Below are positions 9,993 through 20,880 of a stretch of 64,000 nucleotides of DNA, piece by piece. Both the position numbers and the translations under genes were made by a program. This DNA is from Sweltsa coloradensis. Taxonomy: Eukaryota; Arthropoda; Insecta; Plecoptera; Chloroperlidae. The notes beneath the pieces were generated by a model, which worked only from the letters and a program-made list of their open reading frames with translations, was not told the origin of the DNA and did no database searches. Where the stretch lies: the NCBI GenBank assembly GCA_024449915.1, contig JAMZAV010000093.1, positions 62,001 through 126,000 on the forward strand, in the 5' to 3' direction. How positions within the stretch are numbered: position 1 is the first letter of the stretch; each line of letters opens with the position of its first letter.

Positions 9993-10136
9993 AACCCTTA
10001 TGGGGAGGAGGGGCCTATGCTGGTCAAAACCAGCCACGTATAGGGGGAGGGAAGGGAGGTTCTAACGTAGCGGTCGTCATAGTCTTTGTCATCGTTCGTG
10101 TTGCCATTGTCGTCGTTAAGGGAAAGGGGAGGGGAC
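9993..10136 (-). mobile_element. SINE-A central fragment
   Basis: Lacks both the 3' core and the 5' hairpins. Only the CTGGTCAAAACCAG hairpin, the G-rich part and the GTC tract remain. Confidence 0.7.
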
Positions 10137-10202
10137 TGGAACTTATTATTTAATTTTTTTATTTAGTCTTTGGGAATATTTAATATTTTTAGTGTACATC
10201 TA

Positions 10203-10480
10203 AGACGTCGTGAGAAACTAGGGCGGTTCAACTGGGCAGTTCTTATATGCGCCGCCTGTGATATTGTTAGTGGCTGTTAATAAATAGGTTTTTACATTGT
10301 TTTCTTAGTTTATAAATAAAATCAAAATGATAAAGATTAGAATTACACTAAAAGTATTATTTTTTTTTACTGAAAAATATGATTGGGAGAGATCAAATTG
10401 CGTGCCCTAGGGGGCATCATATTTGGAACAATCTGTCAACATGTGATGTACGGTTAGTGTTAAGGGCTACATCATGTCAC
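10203..10480 (-). mobile_element. LINE-B 3' UTR fragment, old
   Basis: Diverged terminus (AAGACGTCGTGAGAAACTAG) through to the GATGTACGGTTAGTG and ACATCATGTCAC segments, with several internal deletions. Confidence 0.75.
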
Positions 10481-10602
10481 AAAGCAACAACAATTTCATC
10501 TTGTTAGTAGGCTACACTCTGGACATAAGTTCCTCCCGATGCCAGAGTCGAGAAACTGGACAACCATTTTTATTTTACCATATAATTGTTCAATGTTTTA
10601 TT

Positions 10603-10854
10603 TCGGTTTATTTGGATTAAGGGCGCGCCAACCGTTAAGTCATAATGCGTCACTCTAGCCTAGGGGATATGGGGAAAAGGGCCCATGCTGGTCAGAACCA
10701 GCCTGGAGGTGTTCTCACGTCGCGGTCGTCATCATCTTTGTCATCGTCATAGTTCGTTGTGTCATTGTCATCGTCGTCGGGGAGGTCGTCAAGAGAAAGG
10801 GAAGGTGTCCCCGACGACGATTACCAGAGCTCGCCTCTAGTTCCCAGACGGGGG
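10603..10854 (-). mobile_element. SINE-A copy with 5' internal deletion
   Basis: 3' core to GTC tract is complete, then CTCGCCTCTAG is joined directly to TTCCCAGACGGGGG, deleting the three 5'-most hairpins. The central 11-bp stem CGTCGTCGGGG / CCCCGACGACG is perfect here (10772-10782 with 10809-10819). Confidence 0.82.
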
Positions 10855-11227
10855 AAAAGTTTTATTCCAAAGTTATTGGCATTTAATAACTTATCTATAT
10901 ATTTGTACTTTGTTTTGTATTATGTCCTCTATTTTACCTTAGTAGTTCTACATGGATTTTTTAGTTTTTAATTCATTGTATTCTTATGCCTCTCACAAGA
11001 ATTGTAATATTTTTATTACAAGTAGTTTAACGAATGAGATAGAAATATATGTATGCGATGATCCATTCGTATTTTTAGAAACCATAGTAGGTATTTGAGA
11101 AGTAGTTTTTATTTTTTTGCATTATACCCAGTTGAGTGTTAATCTGTCATAAGGCAACAGCTCTGGCTGCAGAGACCAATCTAGGTTTATTATTATGGTC
11201 TTTGCTCAATTAAATATAAATATCTTG
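10855..11227. other. Unassigned AT-rich DNA
   Basis: No recognisable feature. Confidence 0.4.
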
Positions 11228-11370
11228 CGACGACGACGTGAGAAACTAGGGCGCTTCAACCGGTTAGGTCATAGTGCGCCGCCTGTGATATTGAAAATTG
11301 ATGAGATGAGTGTTTTTGATTATATTGTTTTTTAAGTGTATATATAACAAAATAAAATCATGATGATGAT
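11228..11370 (-). mobile_element. LINE-B 3' end fragment
   Basis: Well-conserved terminus with two or three CGA units, and about 120 bp of 3' UTR up to ATGATGATGAT. Confidence 0.83.
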
Positions 11371-12599
11371 ACCCAAAACGCAAGTATAATATTCGTTGTG
11401 TTGCCCGGAATCAAACGTTTGCTGCAGTGAGTGCAATGCTCCATCTACTCGCCGTCGCACATGTGCTCGTAGCTTGTGATTATGTAACTCTATAACCTGA
11501 TTACCATCAAGCTCAATTGAGGTACAATTCCCGCGAGTTAAACAACAAACGAACAAGTCTTGACAAACACTTCACTTGAAACAACTTGCCATCTGCTGTT
11601 TACCAACAAGAGCTAAATGAAACATGGGAATATACCACAGGGAAAAAACTTGTCAATAATTACATCGTTCGTTGGTATGCATACTAAAAACCCCAGGGTG
11701 TTGAGTGTTATTCTCCACTTTCTACAAGAATAGCATTCTAATTATAAATACGGTGGATATGGGAAAGTGCAATAATATACAAGACTTTCAACTAATGAAA
11801 GTAATGCTCGTCTGTGCGTTACGCAAGTAATTACACGCGGCGCCATTGTAATGTAATGTAAGCCAGGGTGAGGAGATACTATAGGAAACGTTGCCAATTA
11901 TCAGGATTTATTCATAGAACTAGGCGAAAGTTACGAGTTGTTTATATCGCAAACAGTTTCTGTTCATTACCAAGAGTTATGAGGTTCATTAGCGCACGCG
12001 TGCTCAGAAGTGTGGGAACCAGACGGGGAAGAGAACCATACACATAACTACTTCTATATACCTAACACTTATTATTTATTTTGTACCCATAGGAACTCTA
12101 AATTCATATTTTCACCCCGGAATAATCATATTTTATAAAACATTTATTTTCATAAGGTTTGCACCTATAGTGTGTTTGTAGCTTTGTTCGTTTCTGCCAT
12201 CCACTTGACACATTTAATTAATTGATGAGTTGCGGAACAATTAATATAAATAAAAATAATCCCTTTGCAATTGCTCTCTATATTTTAGTTACATTCATTC
12301 ATTCATTCATTCATTCATTCATTCATTCTCCGTGCAAGGAGCACATGTGGGAGTACCAACTACATGTGCCGTGTTAGTTTCACGTGCTTCAGCAAGGCTT
12401 TTCGCGGCACGAGGATTCTACATAGATTTTAAGTGTTTTAGCAAAATATTTGCTAGCGACGACACCGTTTCTTGTTGTTGAATGTCATAACAAGGATAAA
12501 CGATAAAATAAAATAAATAAATTGGGTCTATCACAGTTACAATTTATATTACAATTACACCCATCTATAAATCAAATCAAACAAAGGACAATACAGTCT
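11371..12599. other. Unassigned DNA
   Basis: The longest stretch before 24 kb without SINE-A or LINE-B. No coding signature recognised. An ATTC microsatellite lies within it. Confidence 0.45.
12292..12328. repeat. (ATTC)n microsatellite
   Basis: About nine uninterrupted CATT units. Confidence 0.9.
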
Positions 12600-12957
12600 T
12601 GGTTATTGGATTAAGGCGCTCAACCGTTAGGTCATAATGCTACCACTCTAGCCTAGAGGGGGGTGGGGAGTAGTGGCCCATGCATGTCAGACCAGTCCTA
12701 CGGTAAGGGAGGAAGGGGGGTTGTCAGTCGCGAGCGTCATCGTCTTTGTCATCGTTTCGTTGTGTCATAGTCATTGTCAGTCGCGGGGTCGTCAAAGGAA
12801 GGGGGCAAGGTCCCCGACGACGATTGCCAGAGCTCGCCTTAGTTTCGGGGAGTAAGATACTCCTTCTTCCTAGCTGATGTTTGGAGTTGGACTTTTCTCG
12901 TGAATCGCCTTTACGATTAGCAGAGCCATGCTCTGGGCAATTCTACCGGGCCAGGGG
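12600..12957 (-). mobile_element. SINE-A copy, near full length, with many small deletions
   Basis: All segments are present in order, but single-base deletions are spread throughout (for example AAGGCGCTCAACCG and TTCTACCGGGCC), more than in neighbouring copies. Confidence 0.82.
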
Positions 12958-12971
12958 ACCACCAAAAACGT

Positions 12972-13279
12972 AACGGAGACAGTGAGAAACTAGGGCGCTT
13001 CAACCGGTTAGGTCATATTGCGCCACCTGTGATATTGAAAGTAGATGGGACGAGTTAATGGTGTGTTAATGTTTGATGATTATATTGTTTTCTAAGTGTA
13101 TATAAGAAAAGAAAATGATGGTGATGATAGTAATTGCAAAACAAAAGTTATTTATGTGAATGAAAATAAATAAATTAAGGAAATGATGTGAATAAAATTT
13201 TGTTAAATAAATTTCTTTGAACGATAATTAAGAAACTTTGTCGCCGTTGATATAATATGATAGTAGTTCTTCATATTAT
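12972..13279 (-). mobile_element. LINE-B 3' UTR fragment
   Basis: Terminus to the AGTTCTTCATAT segment, where a SINE-A begins. The same LINE-B position is hit again at 16992. Confidence 0.83.
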
Positions 13280-13602
13280 AGGTTTATTTGGATTAAGGAC
13301 GCGTCATCCGTTAGGTCATAATGCACCACTCTAGCCTAGGAGATATGGGGAGGAGGAGCCCATGCTGGTCAGAACCAGCTACGGGTAAGGGGAGGAAAGG
13401 GGGTTCTCACGTCGCGGTCGTCCTCGTCTTTGTCGTAGTTCATTGTGTCATTGTCGTCGTCGTCGGGGAAATCGTCAAGGGAAAGTGTCCCCGACGACGG
13501 ATGCCAGTGCTCGCCTTTAGTTTCGGGGAGTAATATCTCCGATCTTACTAGCTGCCCAGAGCCATGCTCTGGGCCTATTGTATCCCGGTCCCAGACGGGA
13601 GT
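13280..13602 (-). mobile_element. SINE-A copy with short deletion
   Basis: Complete at both ends but missing the TGTTTGCGAGGTGGAC and AATCG hairpin segment. The central stem is perfect (13458-13468 pairs with 13489-13499). Confidence 0.85.
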
Positions 13603-14146
13603 GCACAGAATGAATTGGCACAATGTTCAATATTTCAGAACTTAAAGAAAATATTATTATTTTGTTAATTCGTAAACAATGCTCATGAATCACTTGCACA
13701 GTTCTCAACTAAACAAGATCAGAGCTGCGGTGCAGTTATGTGTCCCAGCTGACCGAGACAGCACCAGCATCTTTCCTTTCTGTGCCAAATTTGATTCCAT
13801 TGAACTTCCGCCTGACTTATTTAACCTCACAGACTGTGAACGAGGTGTTACTAACGCCTAGAAACCTGTTTGTTACTCAACGCCTCAACGGTGAAGTGAA
13901 GCTACATACGTAACCTGTAAGTTTAGGCGCGAACCATTCACAATATTTCAACGTATTTCTTGATCAGCCGGTAAGAATTGGGATTCCGATGACGTGATTC
14001 TATTATGAGACGGCTGCGCTAAGATTATTGCAAGAGGAAAGTTAAACGTATTTTTGTCGTGACTCAGCTAGTTGAAATGCCAAAGAAGTTAAAGTTGTCG
14101 ATTAGGTTTGAGGGCTTAGGATATGTTTAGGCCTATGTAAATACCG
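13603..14146. other. Unassigned DNA
   Basis: A short plus-strand open frame (13679-13861) has ordinary-looking amino acid composition, but no homology can be judged by eye and there is no supporting splice context. Confidence 0.4.
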
Positions 14147-14532
14147 TTTTTTTTGTTTTTTGTTTATTTGGATTAAGGCGCGTCAACCGTTAGGTCATAA
14201 TGCACCACTCTTTAGCCTAGGGGATATGGGGAGGAGGCACCCATACTGGTTAGAACCAACCACGGGTAAGGGGAGGAAAGGGGGGTTCTCAAGTCGCGGT
14301 CGTTATAGTCTTTGTCATCGTTCGTTGTGTCATTGTCGTCGTCGCCGGGGGGTCATCAAGGGAAGGGGGCAAGGTCCCCGACGACGATTGCCAGAGCTCG
14401 CCTCTAGTTTCGGAGAGCAATTACTCCGCTCTTATTAGCTGATGTTTGCGAGGTGGACCTTTTCTCTTGAATCGCCTTTTACGATTAGCAGAGCCATGCT
14501 CAGGACCAATTCTACCCCGGGCCCAGACGGGG
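14147..14532 (-). mobile_element. SINE-A copy, full length
   Basis: T-run, 3' core, G-rich tract, GTC tract and all 5' hairpins are present. Confidence 0.88.
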
Positions 14533-15090
14533 TACTTTGTAGGTAAAAAAACAAAAGGTGTATTTTGATTCTGTTACGCTTTATTATTCCTTCTTAGACT
14601 ACAAACTAACCTCATGTGTCAATGTCCACACACAATTTGCTAAATGATTCAATAAAACATTCAAATCATGATAAAGGTGTTATTGGACGATTACAAAATG
14701 CTAATTTTGTTACTGATATAATATACAAAACAACGATGCTAGGAAACTGTTTACACAGCTTCGTAAAATATTTTAGCACCCCTCTGAATTTATAAAACCC
14801 TGCGCCCCTGGACGCTCAATATTTGTATTTTTTATTGCTATACTGATCAATGATAAATAATAGAAACAAAACAAGCAAAAGTAGAACTGTCATATACCTT
14901 GCCCCCACGCCCAGTATAGGACAATATTTTGCGGGCTTTACATAAAAGCATCATTATTTATTATTATTGTGTTGTCAACTTTGAGTAGTAAAATTGATGA
15001 ATTTCGAAGATTGGATTTAAAATAGCTAAAATATAGACATATAAGATTCAAATATGGCCTATAATAATTAAATGTAATCTGTGGTAAATA
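14533..15090. other. Unassigned AT-rich DNA
   Basis: No recognisable feature. Confidence 0.4.
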
Positions 15091-15160
15091 CTTTTTTTTT
15101 GTATTTGGTTATAAGGACGCGTCAACCGCTAGGTGATAATGCACCACTCAATAACCTAGG
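15091..15160 (-). mobile_element. SINE-A 3' end fragment (first of three in tandem)
   Basis: Only T-run and core, broken at CACTCAATAACCTAGG, directly followed by the next copy. Confidence 0.78.
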
Positions 15161-15470
15161 ATTTGGGATTATTTGGATTAAGGACGCGTTAACCGTTAGG
15201 TTATAATGCACCACTCTAGCCTAAGGGGTGGGGGGGGGAGGAGGGGCCCATGCTGGTCAGAACCAGCCACGGGTAGGGGGAGGAAGGGGGGTTTCTCACG
15301 TCGCAGTCGTCATCGTCTTTGTCATCGTTCGTTGTGTCATTGTCATCGTCGCCGGGGGGTCGTCAAGGGAAGGGGGCAAGGTCCCGACGACGATTGCCTG
15401 AGCTCGCCTCTAGTTTTGGGTAGTAATATTATAATCCCCTTTTATTAGCTGATGTTTGCGAGGTGGATTT
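15161..15470 (-). mobile_element. SINE-A copy, 5'-truncated (second of three)
   Basis: Ends within GCGAGGTGGATTT, where the T-run of the third copy starts. Confidence 0.85.
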
Positions 15471-15838
15471 TGGTTTATTTGGATTAAGGACGCGTCAACC
15501 GTTAGGTCATAATGCACCACTCTAGTCTAAGGGGGGTGGGGGGAGGAGGGGCCCATGCTGGTCAGAACCAGCCATGGGTAAGGGGAGGAAGGGGGTTTCT
15601 CACGTCGCGGTCGTCATCGTCTTTGTCATCGTTCGTTGTGTCATTGTCATCGTCGCCGGGGGGTCGTCTAGGGAAGGGGACAAGGTCCCCGACGACGATT
15701 GCCAGAGCTCGCCTTTAGTTTCGGGGAGTAAGATACTCCGCTCTTTCTAGCTGATGTTTGCGAGGTGGACTTTTTCTCTTTAATCGCCTTTTAGAATTAG
15801 CAAAGCCATGCTCTGGGCCAATTCTACCCCGGGCCCAG
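15471..15838 (-). mobile_element. SINE-A copy, near full length (third of three)
   Basis: Complete except for the last CGGGGG bases. Head-to-tail with the previous two, which suggests repeated insertion into the tail of an existing copy. Confidence 0.87.
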
Positions 15839-16050
15839 TACATCACATAATTGCCTTCTGCCGCCCCTCCCCCCACCGGACAGGAAACAGATGCCCATGG
15901 ATAGCGACGACGATGTGAGAAACTAGGGCGCTTCAACCGGTTAGGTCATATTGTGCCACCTGTGATATTGAAAGTTGATGAGATTAGTTAATGGTGTGTT
16001 TGATGATTATTTTGTTTCTAAGTGTATATATAAGACAAAATGATGATGAT

Positions 16051-16833
16051 GATTGGATGAGCGTAGCGAGCGTAGCGAGCGAAGCGAAGATTCCATTTCA
16101 CTACACTGGAGAAAAAAATCCGGGATGTTTTTTTTTTTTTTTTCTTTTTTTTCTGTTTGTATTATTGTGTGTTTGTTAACACGATTCCGGCTAAACCGAT
16201 ACTCCAATTGCGATGAAGTTTTATGGAGACCTTCGAAATCTCTGAACTTAGAACTGCCACGTTTTTGAGCGCAATCGGAAAATTATTTCTCATGAAAATC
16301 GCCATTTTACGAATTTTTTCAATTTTTAAAATATTTCTTCGACTTATAACACCGACATGCTTAATTCGATTTTAATGATTTTTTCACAAAACCTTAATTT
16401 TATGAATTAAGATATTCGTGTGAAATTTGAGCGCAATCGAAAAATTATTTCTCATGAAAATCGAAATTTTACACGTTTTTTTTTTTAACAAGTCTTTGAC
16501 TTATAACACCTACATGCTTTATCCTATTGTAATGAATTTTTCACAGAACCTTAATTTTATGAATTAATATATTCTTGTAAAATTTGAGCGCAATCGAATA
16601 ATTATTTCTTATGAAAATCGCAATTTTACGATTTTTTCCTTTTTTTTAAATTACGATTCATAAAAAAAAATTAAAAAAAGTCAATTTTTTATTTAATTTA
16701 ATTTAATTTAAAAAAATAATTCGACTTTGTAATAATTTTGTCACAGCACAACAGAAAATCCTCATAACACATGGCAGCTCAATGCACCAATTACGCTCAT
16801 CCAACAACGCGGCGGGACTTAAGCGTTTTCCTA
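16051..16833 (-). mobile_element. Element D copy 2 inside LINE-B
   Basis: Perfect 13-bp inverted repeats TTGGATGAGCGTA (16053-16065) and TACGCTCATCCAA (16792-16804), then a 29-bp extension ending GCGTTTTCCTA that is also present in copy 1. Three related internal units begin near 16268, 16429 and 16586 (GAGCGCAATCG...ATTATTTCTCATGAAAATCG). A TAGCGAGCG repeat lies next to the left inverted repeat. It interrupts LINE-B between ATGATGATGAT and GTGATAGTAATAGC, which proves it is mobile or was once mobile. Confidence 0.7.
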
Positions 16834-16992
16834 GTGATAGTAATAGCAGAACAAAAGTTATTTATTTGTATGGAAATAAAAAATTAAAGAAATAATATGT
16901 ATGATGAAAATTTAATTTTGTCAAATAAGTTACTTTGAATGAGAAATTTAGAAAGTTTGTCGCCGTTATCATATGATAGAAGTTCTTCATAT

Positions 16993-17361
16993 TTTGGTTT
17001 ATTTGGATTAAGGACGAGTTAATTAATTAAGGACGTAGAGCACCACTCTAACCAAGGGCGGGGGGGGGGTCATGCTGGTTAGACCCAGCCACGGGTAAGG
17101 GGAGAAAAGGGGGTTCTCACGTCGCGGTCGTCATTGTCTTCGTCATCGTTCGTGGTGTCATTGTCATCGTCGTCGAGGGGTCGTCAAGGGAAGGGGGCAA
17201 GGTCCCCGACAGCGAGTGCCAGAGCTCGCCCCTATTTTCGGGGAGTAAAATACTACCCTTCATATTAGCTGATGTTTGCGAGGTGGACTTTTTCTCTTGA
17301 ATCGCCTTTTACGATTAGCAGAGCCATGCTCTGGGCCAATTCTACCCCGGGCCCAGACGGG
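16993..17361 (-). mobile_element. SINE-A copy inside LINE-B copy I
   Basis: Near full length. It splits LINE-B within TTCTTCATATGATTGGG; the bases ATAT occur on both sides. The 3' core has been rewritten (AAGGACGAGTTAATTAATTAA). Confidence 0.87.
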
Positions 17362-17560
17362 ATATGATTGGGATAGATCAAATTGCGTGCGCAAGGCATC
17401 ATAAATGTTACATTCAGCTAGAATATGATGTACGGTTAAAGGTACATAACATGGGTCACTTCTGAGAACAACCAAAACAACCTCATCCCAAGATTTCTGT
17501 CGCAAATCCAACAATCGTTGCATGTATCCATTCTTGACATCTTGAACGGAAACTATATAT

Positions 17561-17913
17561 TTGTTTATTTGGATTAAGGGCGCGTCAACCGTTGAGTCAT
17601 AATGTACCACTCTACAGGAGGAGGGGCCTATGCTGGTCAGAACCAGCCTTTAGTAGGGAGAGGAAAGGGGTGTTCTCACTTCTTGGTCGTCATCGTCTTT
17701 GTCATCGTTCGTTTTGTCTTTGTTATCGTCGTCGGGAAGGTCGTCGCAAGGTCCCCGATGACGATTGCCAGAGCTCGCCTCTAGTAAGCGGGGAGTAATA
17801 TACTCCCCGCTTACTAGCTGATGTTTGTGAGGTGGACTTTTTCTCTTAAATCGCATTTTACGATTAGCAGAGCCATGCATGCTCTGGGCCAATTCTACCC
17901 CGGGCTTAGACGT
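17561..17913 (-). mobile_element. SINE-A copy with an exceptional perfect hairpin
   Basis: It splits LINE-B near AACTAGATTGAAAT. Its GGGGAGTA hairpin extends to 17 perfect base pairs at 17781-17817, longer than in any other copy I read. Confidence 0.86.
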
Positions 17914-18026
17914 GAAATGAACGTGGAGACGCTGGGAAGCTTCCTTAGCAGCCCTATCAGCGTGTTCATTTCCCTCTATACCCACGTGTCCAGGTATCCA
18001 GCAAAACTCCATGATTGAACCCTTAG

Positions 18027-20252
18027 ACGACGACGACGTGAGAAACTAGGGCGCTTCAACCGGTTAGGTCATATTGCGCCGCCTGTGAATGAAAGTAAAT
18101 AAGAAGAGTTAATGCAGGTATGTTTGATGATTAGATTGTTTTCTAAGTGTATAAATAACAAAATAAATTGAAGATGAAGAAAGTAATAGCAAAAGAAAAG
18201 TTATGTATGTAAATGAAAATAAAGAAAAGAAAGAAATGTGTATGAAGTTAATTAAAGTTTGTTAAATAGATTACTTTGGATGAGAAATTTGGAAAGTTTG
18301 TCGCCGTTATCATATGATAGAAGTTCTTCATATGATTGGGAGAGATCAAATTGCATGCGCAAGGCATCATATTTGGTACATTCTGCTAGCATATGATGTA
18401 CGGTTAAAGGTACATCACATGTGTCACATATGGGAATAACCTTTTCTCTGGTTAAGAGTTATCCGTGTGTTAGGCGTGTGTGCCCTATACGAAGTCTAGA
18501 CAATACCACCTCTTCTCTACGTGAGAGTCGAGACGTAGGTGGACGAATTTTGTTAGTCAATGTGGGCATCACACTACGCAATTTGTTATTTTGCACATCC
18601 CAAGATGCTTGTCGCAAATCCAACAATCTTTGCTTGAATCCACTCTTGACATCTGGAACGGGAACTAGATTGAAATCAACGTCGCGGCGCTGGGAAGCTT
18701 CCTTAGCAGCCCTATCAGCGTGTTCATTTCCCTCTATGCCCACGTGTCCAGGTATCCAGCAAAACTCTATTATATAACCCTTAGAGGTTAGTTTTTCTAA
18801 ATAGAATTGGATGTCTTGTACCAAATGATGACTTGAATACATGAGTTCTATAGCTTGAAGTGAACTTAAACTATCTGAACACAAAAGGTATCCTCCACAA
18901 CGACAGAGTAGATTGTATTTTAAGAGCTTCACGGATGGCGAATAACTCTGCAGTGAAAACTGAACACACGTCCGCTTAGCCTGAACGTTCAGTTAAGGTG
19001 GAGCAATAAAAAGCACTTCCAACCTTGTTGTCAATTTTGGAGCCATCTATGAATACCAAAGTAAACCTTTGATGTTCATGGCAAATCTCTCTAAAGTTAG
19101 CCAGCGGTTTAGCCAAGCTCGTTTAACCGGTTCCCACTCGAACACCGAAGTTAAGCAGAATCGGGCGTGGTCATGGGTAGAGTGGGTGACCGCTCTCCCT
19201 GAAACACACGTATAACCGCTGGTTAGAGCAGATGGAGGGTTCGAAAGCTAGTGTAACGGCTTCGTTCTCCTCGACGTCTGCTCAGCAGTCCGGGTTAGTG
19301 GAGGAACCTATATGACTGTCAAAGTTACACCGTCCTTTCGGATGGGACGTTAAGCCGTTGGTCCCCTTGGTACTTTTCGAAAGGAGTAGGCTACGTGCCG
19401 GTACCGGGTTTCCCCTCCTCCCTTCTGTTCATACTTCATCCTCATCTATCACCACTCATCGTCTCGATTAGCCAAAGTGCATAAATATGAGACGTTAAGC
19501 AATATTCAATCAATCAACTCTCTAAAGTTAATTTTGAATACACTATCGCAAGTAGAGTTTTTATCAAAACGACAAAGGTCAAATATAATAATCGGCTCTG
19601 GTGTAGACCAGGGCGGGTTATTGCTAAATACAAAATTAAAAACTTTTGGCAGATGAAATTCTACAAGAGTAAACAAAAGTTTACATCTTAATCCCGTTGG
19701 AAGAGATGCCTTGGGTTTGTTATCAAAGTGTCTGACATATGTCGTGTTAAAAACATTCCGATTTGCTGGATGGTTAGGCATAGCTTTAATTTTCATTACA
19801 TACGTACCCATCAAGAGGTTTCTCCGTTCTGCCAAGGAGGACACACCTGACTCGGCATACAAGCTGACTACCGGGCTTGTTCGAAATGCACCAAGAGCAA
19901 TACGAAGACCACAATGGTGGACAGTGTCTAGAAGTTTAAGGGTTGTGTTACTTGCTGAAGAGTATACGAAACATCCATAGTCCATCTTGGAGCAAACTAG
20001 AGATCTGTAAATTCTCAACATGCAAGTCCTATCTGCACCCCACGATGTATTTCTGAGAACTTTCAATAGGTTGATTGTTCAACATGCATTTTTTGCGTAA
20101 CTCAACAACGTGGTCTTGCCAGTTTAGCTTTTTGTCAAACACCATGCCGAGAAGACGGACATTTGTTTTGAATAGAAGTTCTACATTGTTAAACGATAGT
20201 TGTGGGTCATTTTGGATTCCTTGAAGACGGCAAAAGTGAATGCACTGAGTTT
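18027..20252 (-). mobile_element. LINE-B copy II: RT end, RNase H and C-terminal Cys/His motif (pseudogene)
   Basis: This is the longest LINE-B copy, 5'-truncated. A perfect 13-bp target duplication, ATTGAACCCTTAG, lies at 18014-18026 and 20253-20265. On the minus strand, from high to low coordinates, it encodes the RT thumb region (NVRLLGMVFDKKLNWQDHV), the I-clade-like segment GAFRTSPVVSLYAESGV and an RNase H domain with its catalytic positions visible: D in FIDGSK, E in FTAELFAIREAL, D in LLCSDSLSS, and GNEHAD after WIPGHVGIE. Frameshifts lie in RT (near 20075) and RNase H (near 18930), and there is a stop after GSAFYCSTLTERSG. A 5S-derived SINE at 19100-19517 splits it. The 3' UTR ends in (CGT)n. 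RNase H downstream of RT places it with the I/R1-type clades; the exact clade needs a phylogeny. Confidence 0.9.
19100..19517 (+). mobile_element. 5S-rRNA-derived SINE (SINE3 type) nested in LINE-B
   Basis: About 19120-19204 resembles 5S rRNA, including box A-like AAGTTAAGCAG followed by ATCGGGCGTGGTCA and a GGGTGACCGC box C-like stretch. Several changes show it is not a functional 5S gene. The 3' half holds GGATGGGACGTTAAGCCG, reminiscent of the conserved 'Nin' SINE central domain, and it ends in a TCAA-type short repeat. Perfect 13-bp duplication CTCTCTAAAGTTA lies at 19087-19099 and 19518-19530. The LINE-B copy at 57.6 kb has this site uninterrupted. A second, shorter relative lies at 35291-35643. 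It runs opposite to almost all other retroposons here. Confidence 0.9.
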
Positions 20253-20305
20253 ATTGAACCCTTAGAGTTTAGTTTTTCTAAATAGAATAGGATGTCTTGT
20301 AAATA

Positions 20306-20825
20306 AAAACAACAACGTTCCGCAAAAAAATGTTGTTGATATTATGTAAGCTTATAAATTTTAGGTTTGTACGAAAAGTCCCGGAACTGAAACTGTTGGT
20401 TGGTCTCTGAGAAGTGAGGACCTTCGAGCGTGCACGCACGTTGACACGGGTGCAACCTTGCATTGGCTTGAGACGCGTGAGACGCGCATCCTTCGAAACA
20501 CTTGGCAACAGATAGGTCCCGATACCAAAGCACCGTTTTGTGAATTTGATTGGCCCTAGTGTTGAAATGGAGGGCACGCCTCCATGAGATATCTGTCTGT
20601 CTGGCTCGGTGTTGACTTGAAGGATACGCCTAATGAAAACCTCATTGTTGTACGTATATATACTTCCTTGTGAAGGGCTTGAATTTATCTACTATGTGGT
20701 TGCGTGCAGACGTTTGCTCAAGTTCTGATTGCAATACATGAGGTATGAGTTATTTACACACACAAAGATGAAGTAGTGTAGTATTGCACTGTTGCAATTT
20801 GCAAAGGCAAAGACGATGCCGTTAT
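20306..20825. other. Unassigned DNA, possible old DNA-transposon end
   Basis: At about 20363-20390 the string GTACGAAAAGTCCCGGAACT resembles ends of some mariner-like elements. I could not find a matching inverted end or a transposase, so this is only a hint. Confidence 0.3.
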
Positions 20826-20878
20826 CGACGACGACTACGCGTGAGAAACTATAGCTAGGGCCGCAGGGCGCTTCTTCC
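20826..20878 (-). mobile_element. LINE-B 3' terminus only
   Basis: About 50 bp: CGA repeats, GTGAGAAACTA and AGGGCGCTTC, with small insertions. Immediately followed by a SINE-A. Confidence 0.7.
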
Positions 20879-20880
20879 AA

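Larger units (their letters stand above)
15904..20305 (-). mobile_element. LINE-B copy I, broken by four later insertions
   Basis: The pieces are 15904-16050, 16834-16992, 17362-17560, 17914-18026 and 20266-20305. Put in order they are the 3' terminus, the 3' UTR, the coding tail (TCGCAAATCCAACAATCGTT region) and the RNase H segment around ACCCACGTGTCCAGG (antisense of the WIPGHVG motif). The interruptions are Element D, two SINE-As and a second LINE-B, all in the same family orientation except that class D has no clear sense. It is a 5'-truncated, non-functional copy. It is useful mainly as a relative clock, because every insert must be younger than it. Confidence 0.85.

Noticed and set aside
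15904..15930. SINE-A plus LINE-B as one composite alternating unit
   Set aside because: The order is not regular, both families occur alone, and each has its own target duplications.
18421..18777. Plus-strand open frames opposite the LINE-B RNase H (also 57086-57472 and 57628-58074)
   Set aside because: Shadows of the minus-strand LINE-B coding region.
19120..19204. Functional 5S rRNA gene
   Set aside because: Too many differences from 5S rRNA, followed by a SINE body with target duplications inside a LINE; a second degraded copy exists.
20363..20577. Mariner-like element
   Set aside because: A single end-like string only; no matching inverted end and no transposase.
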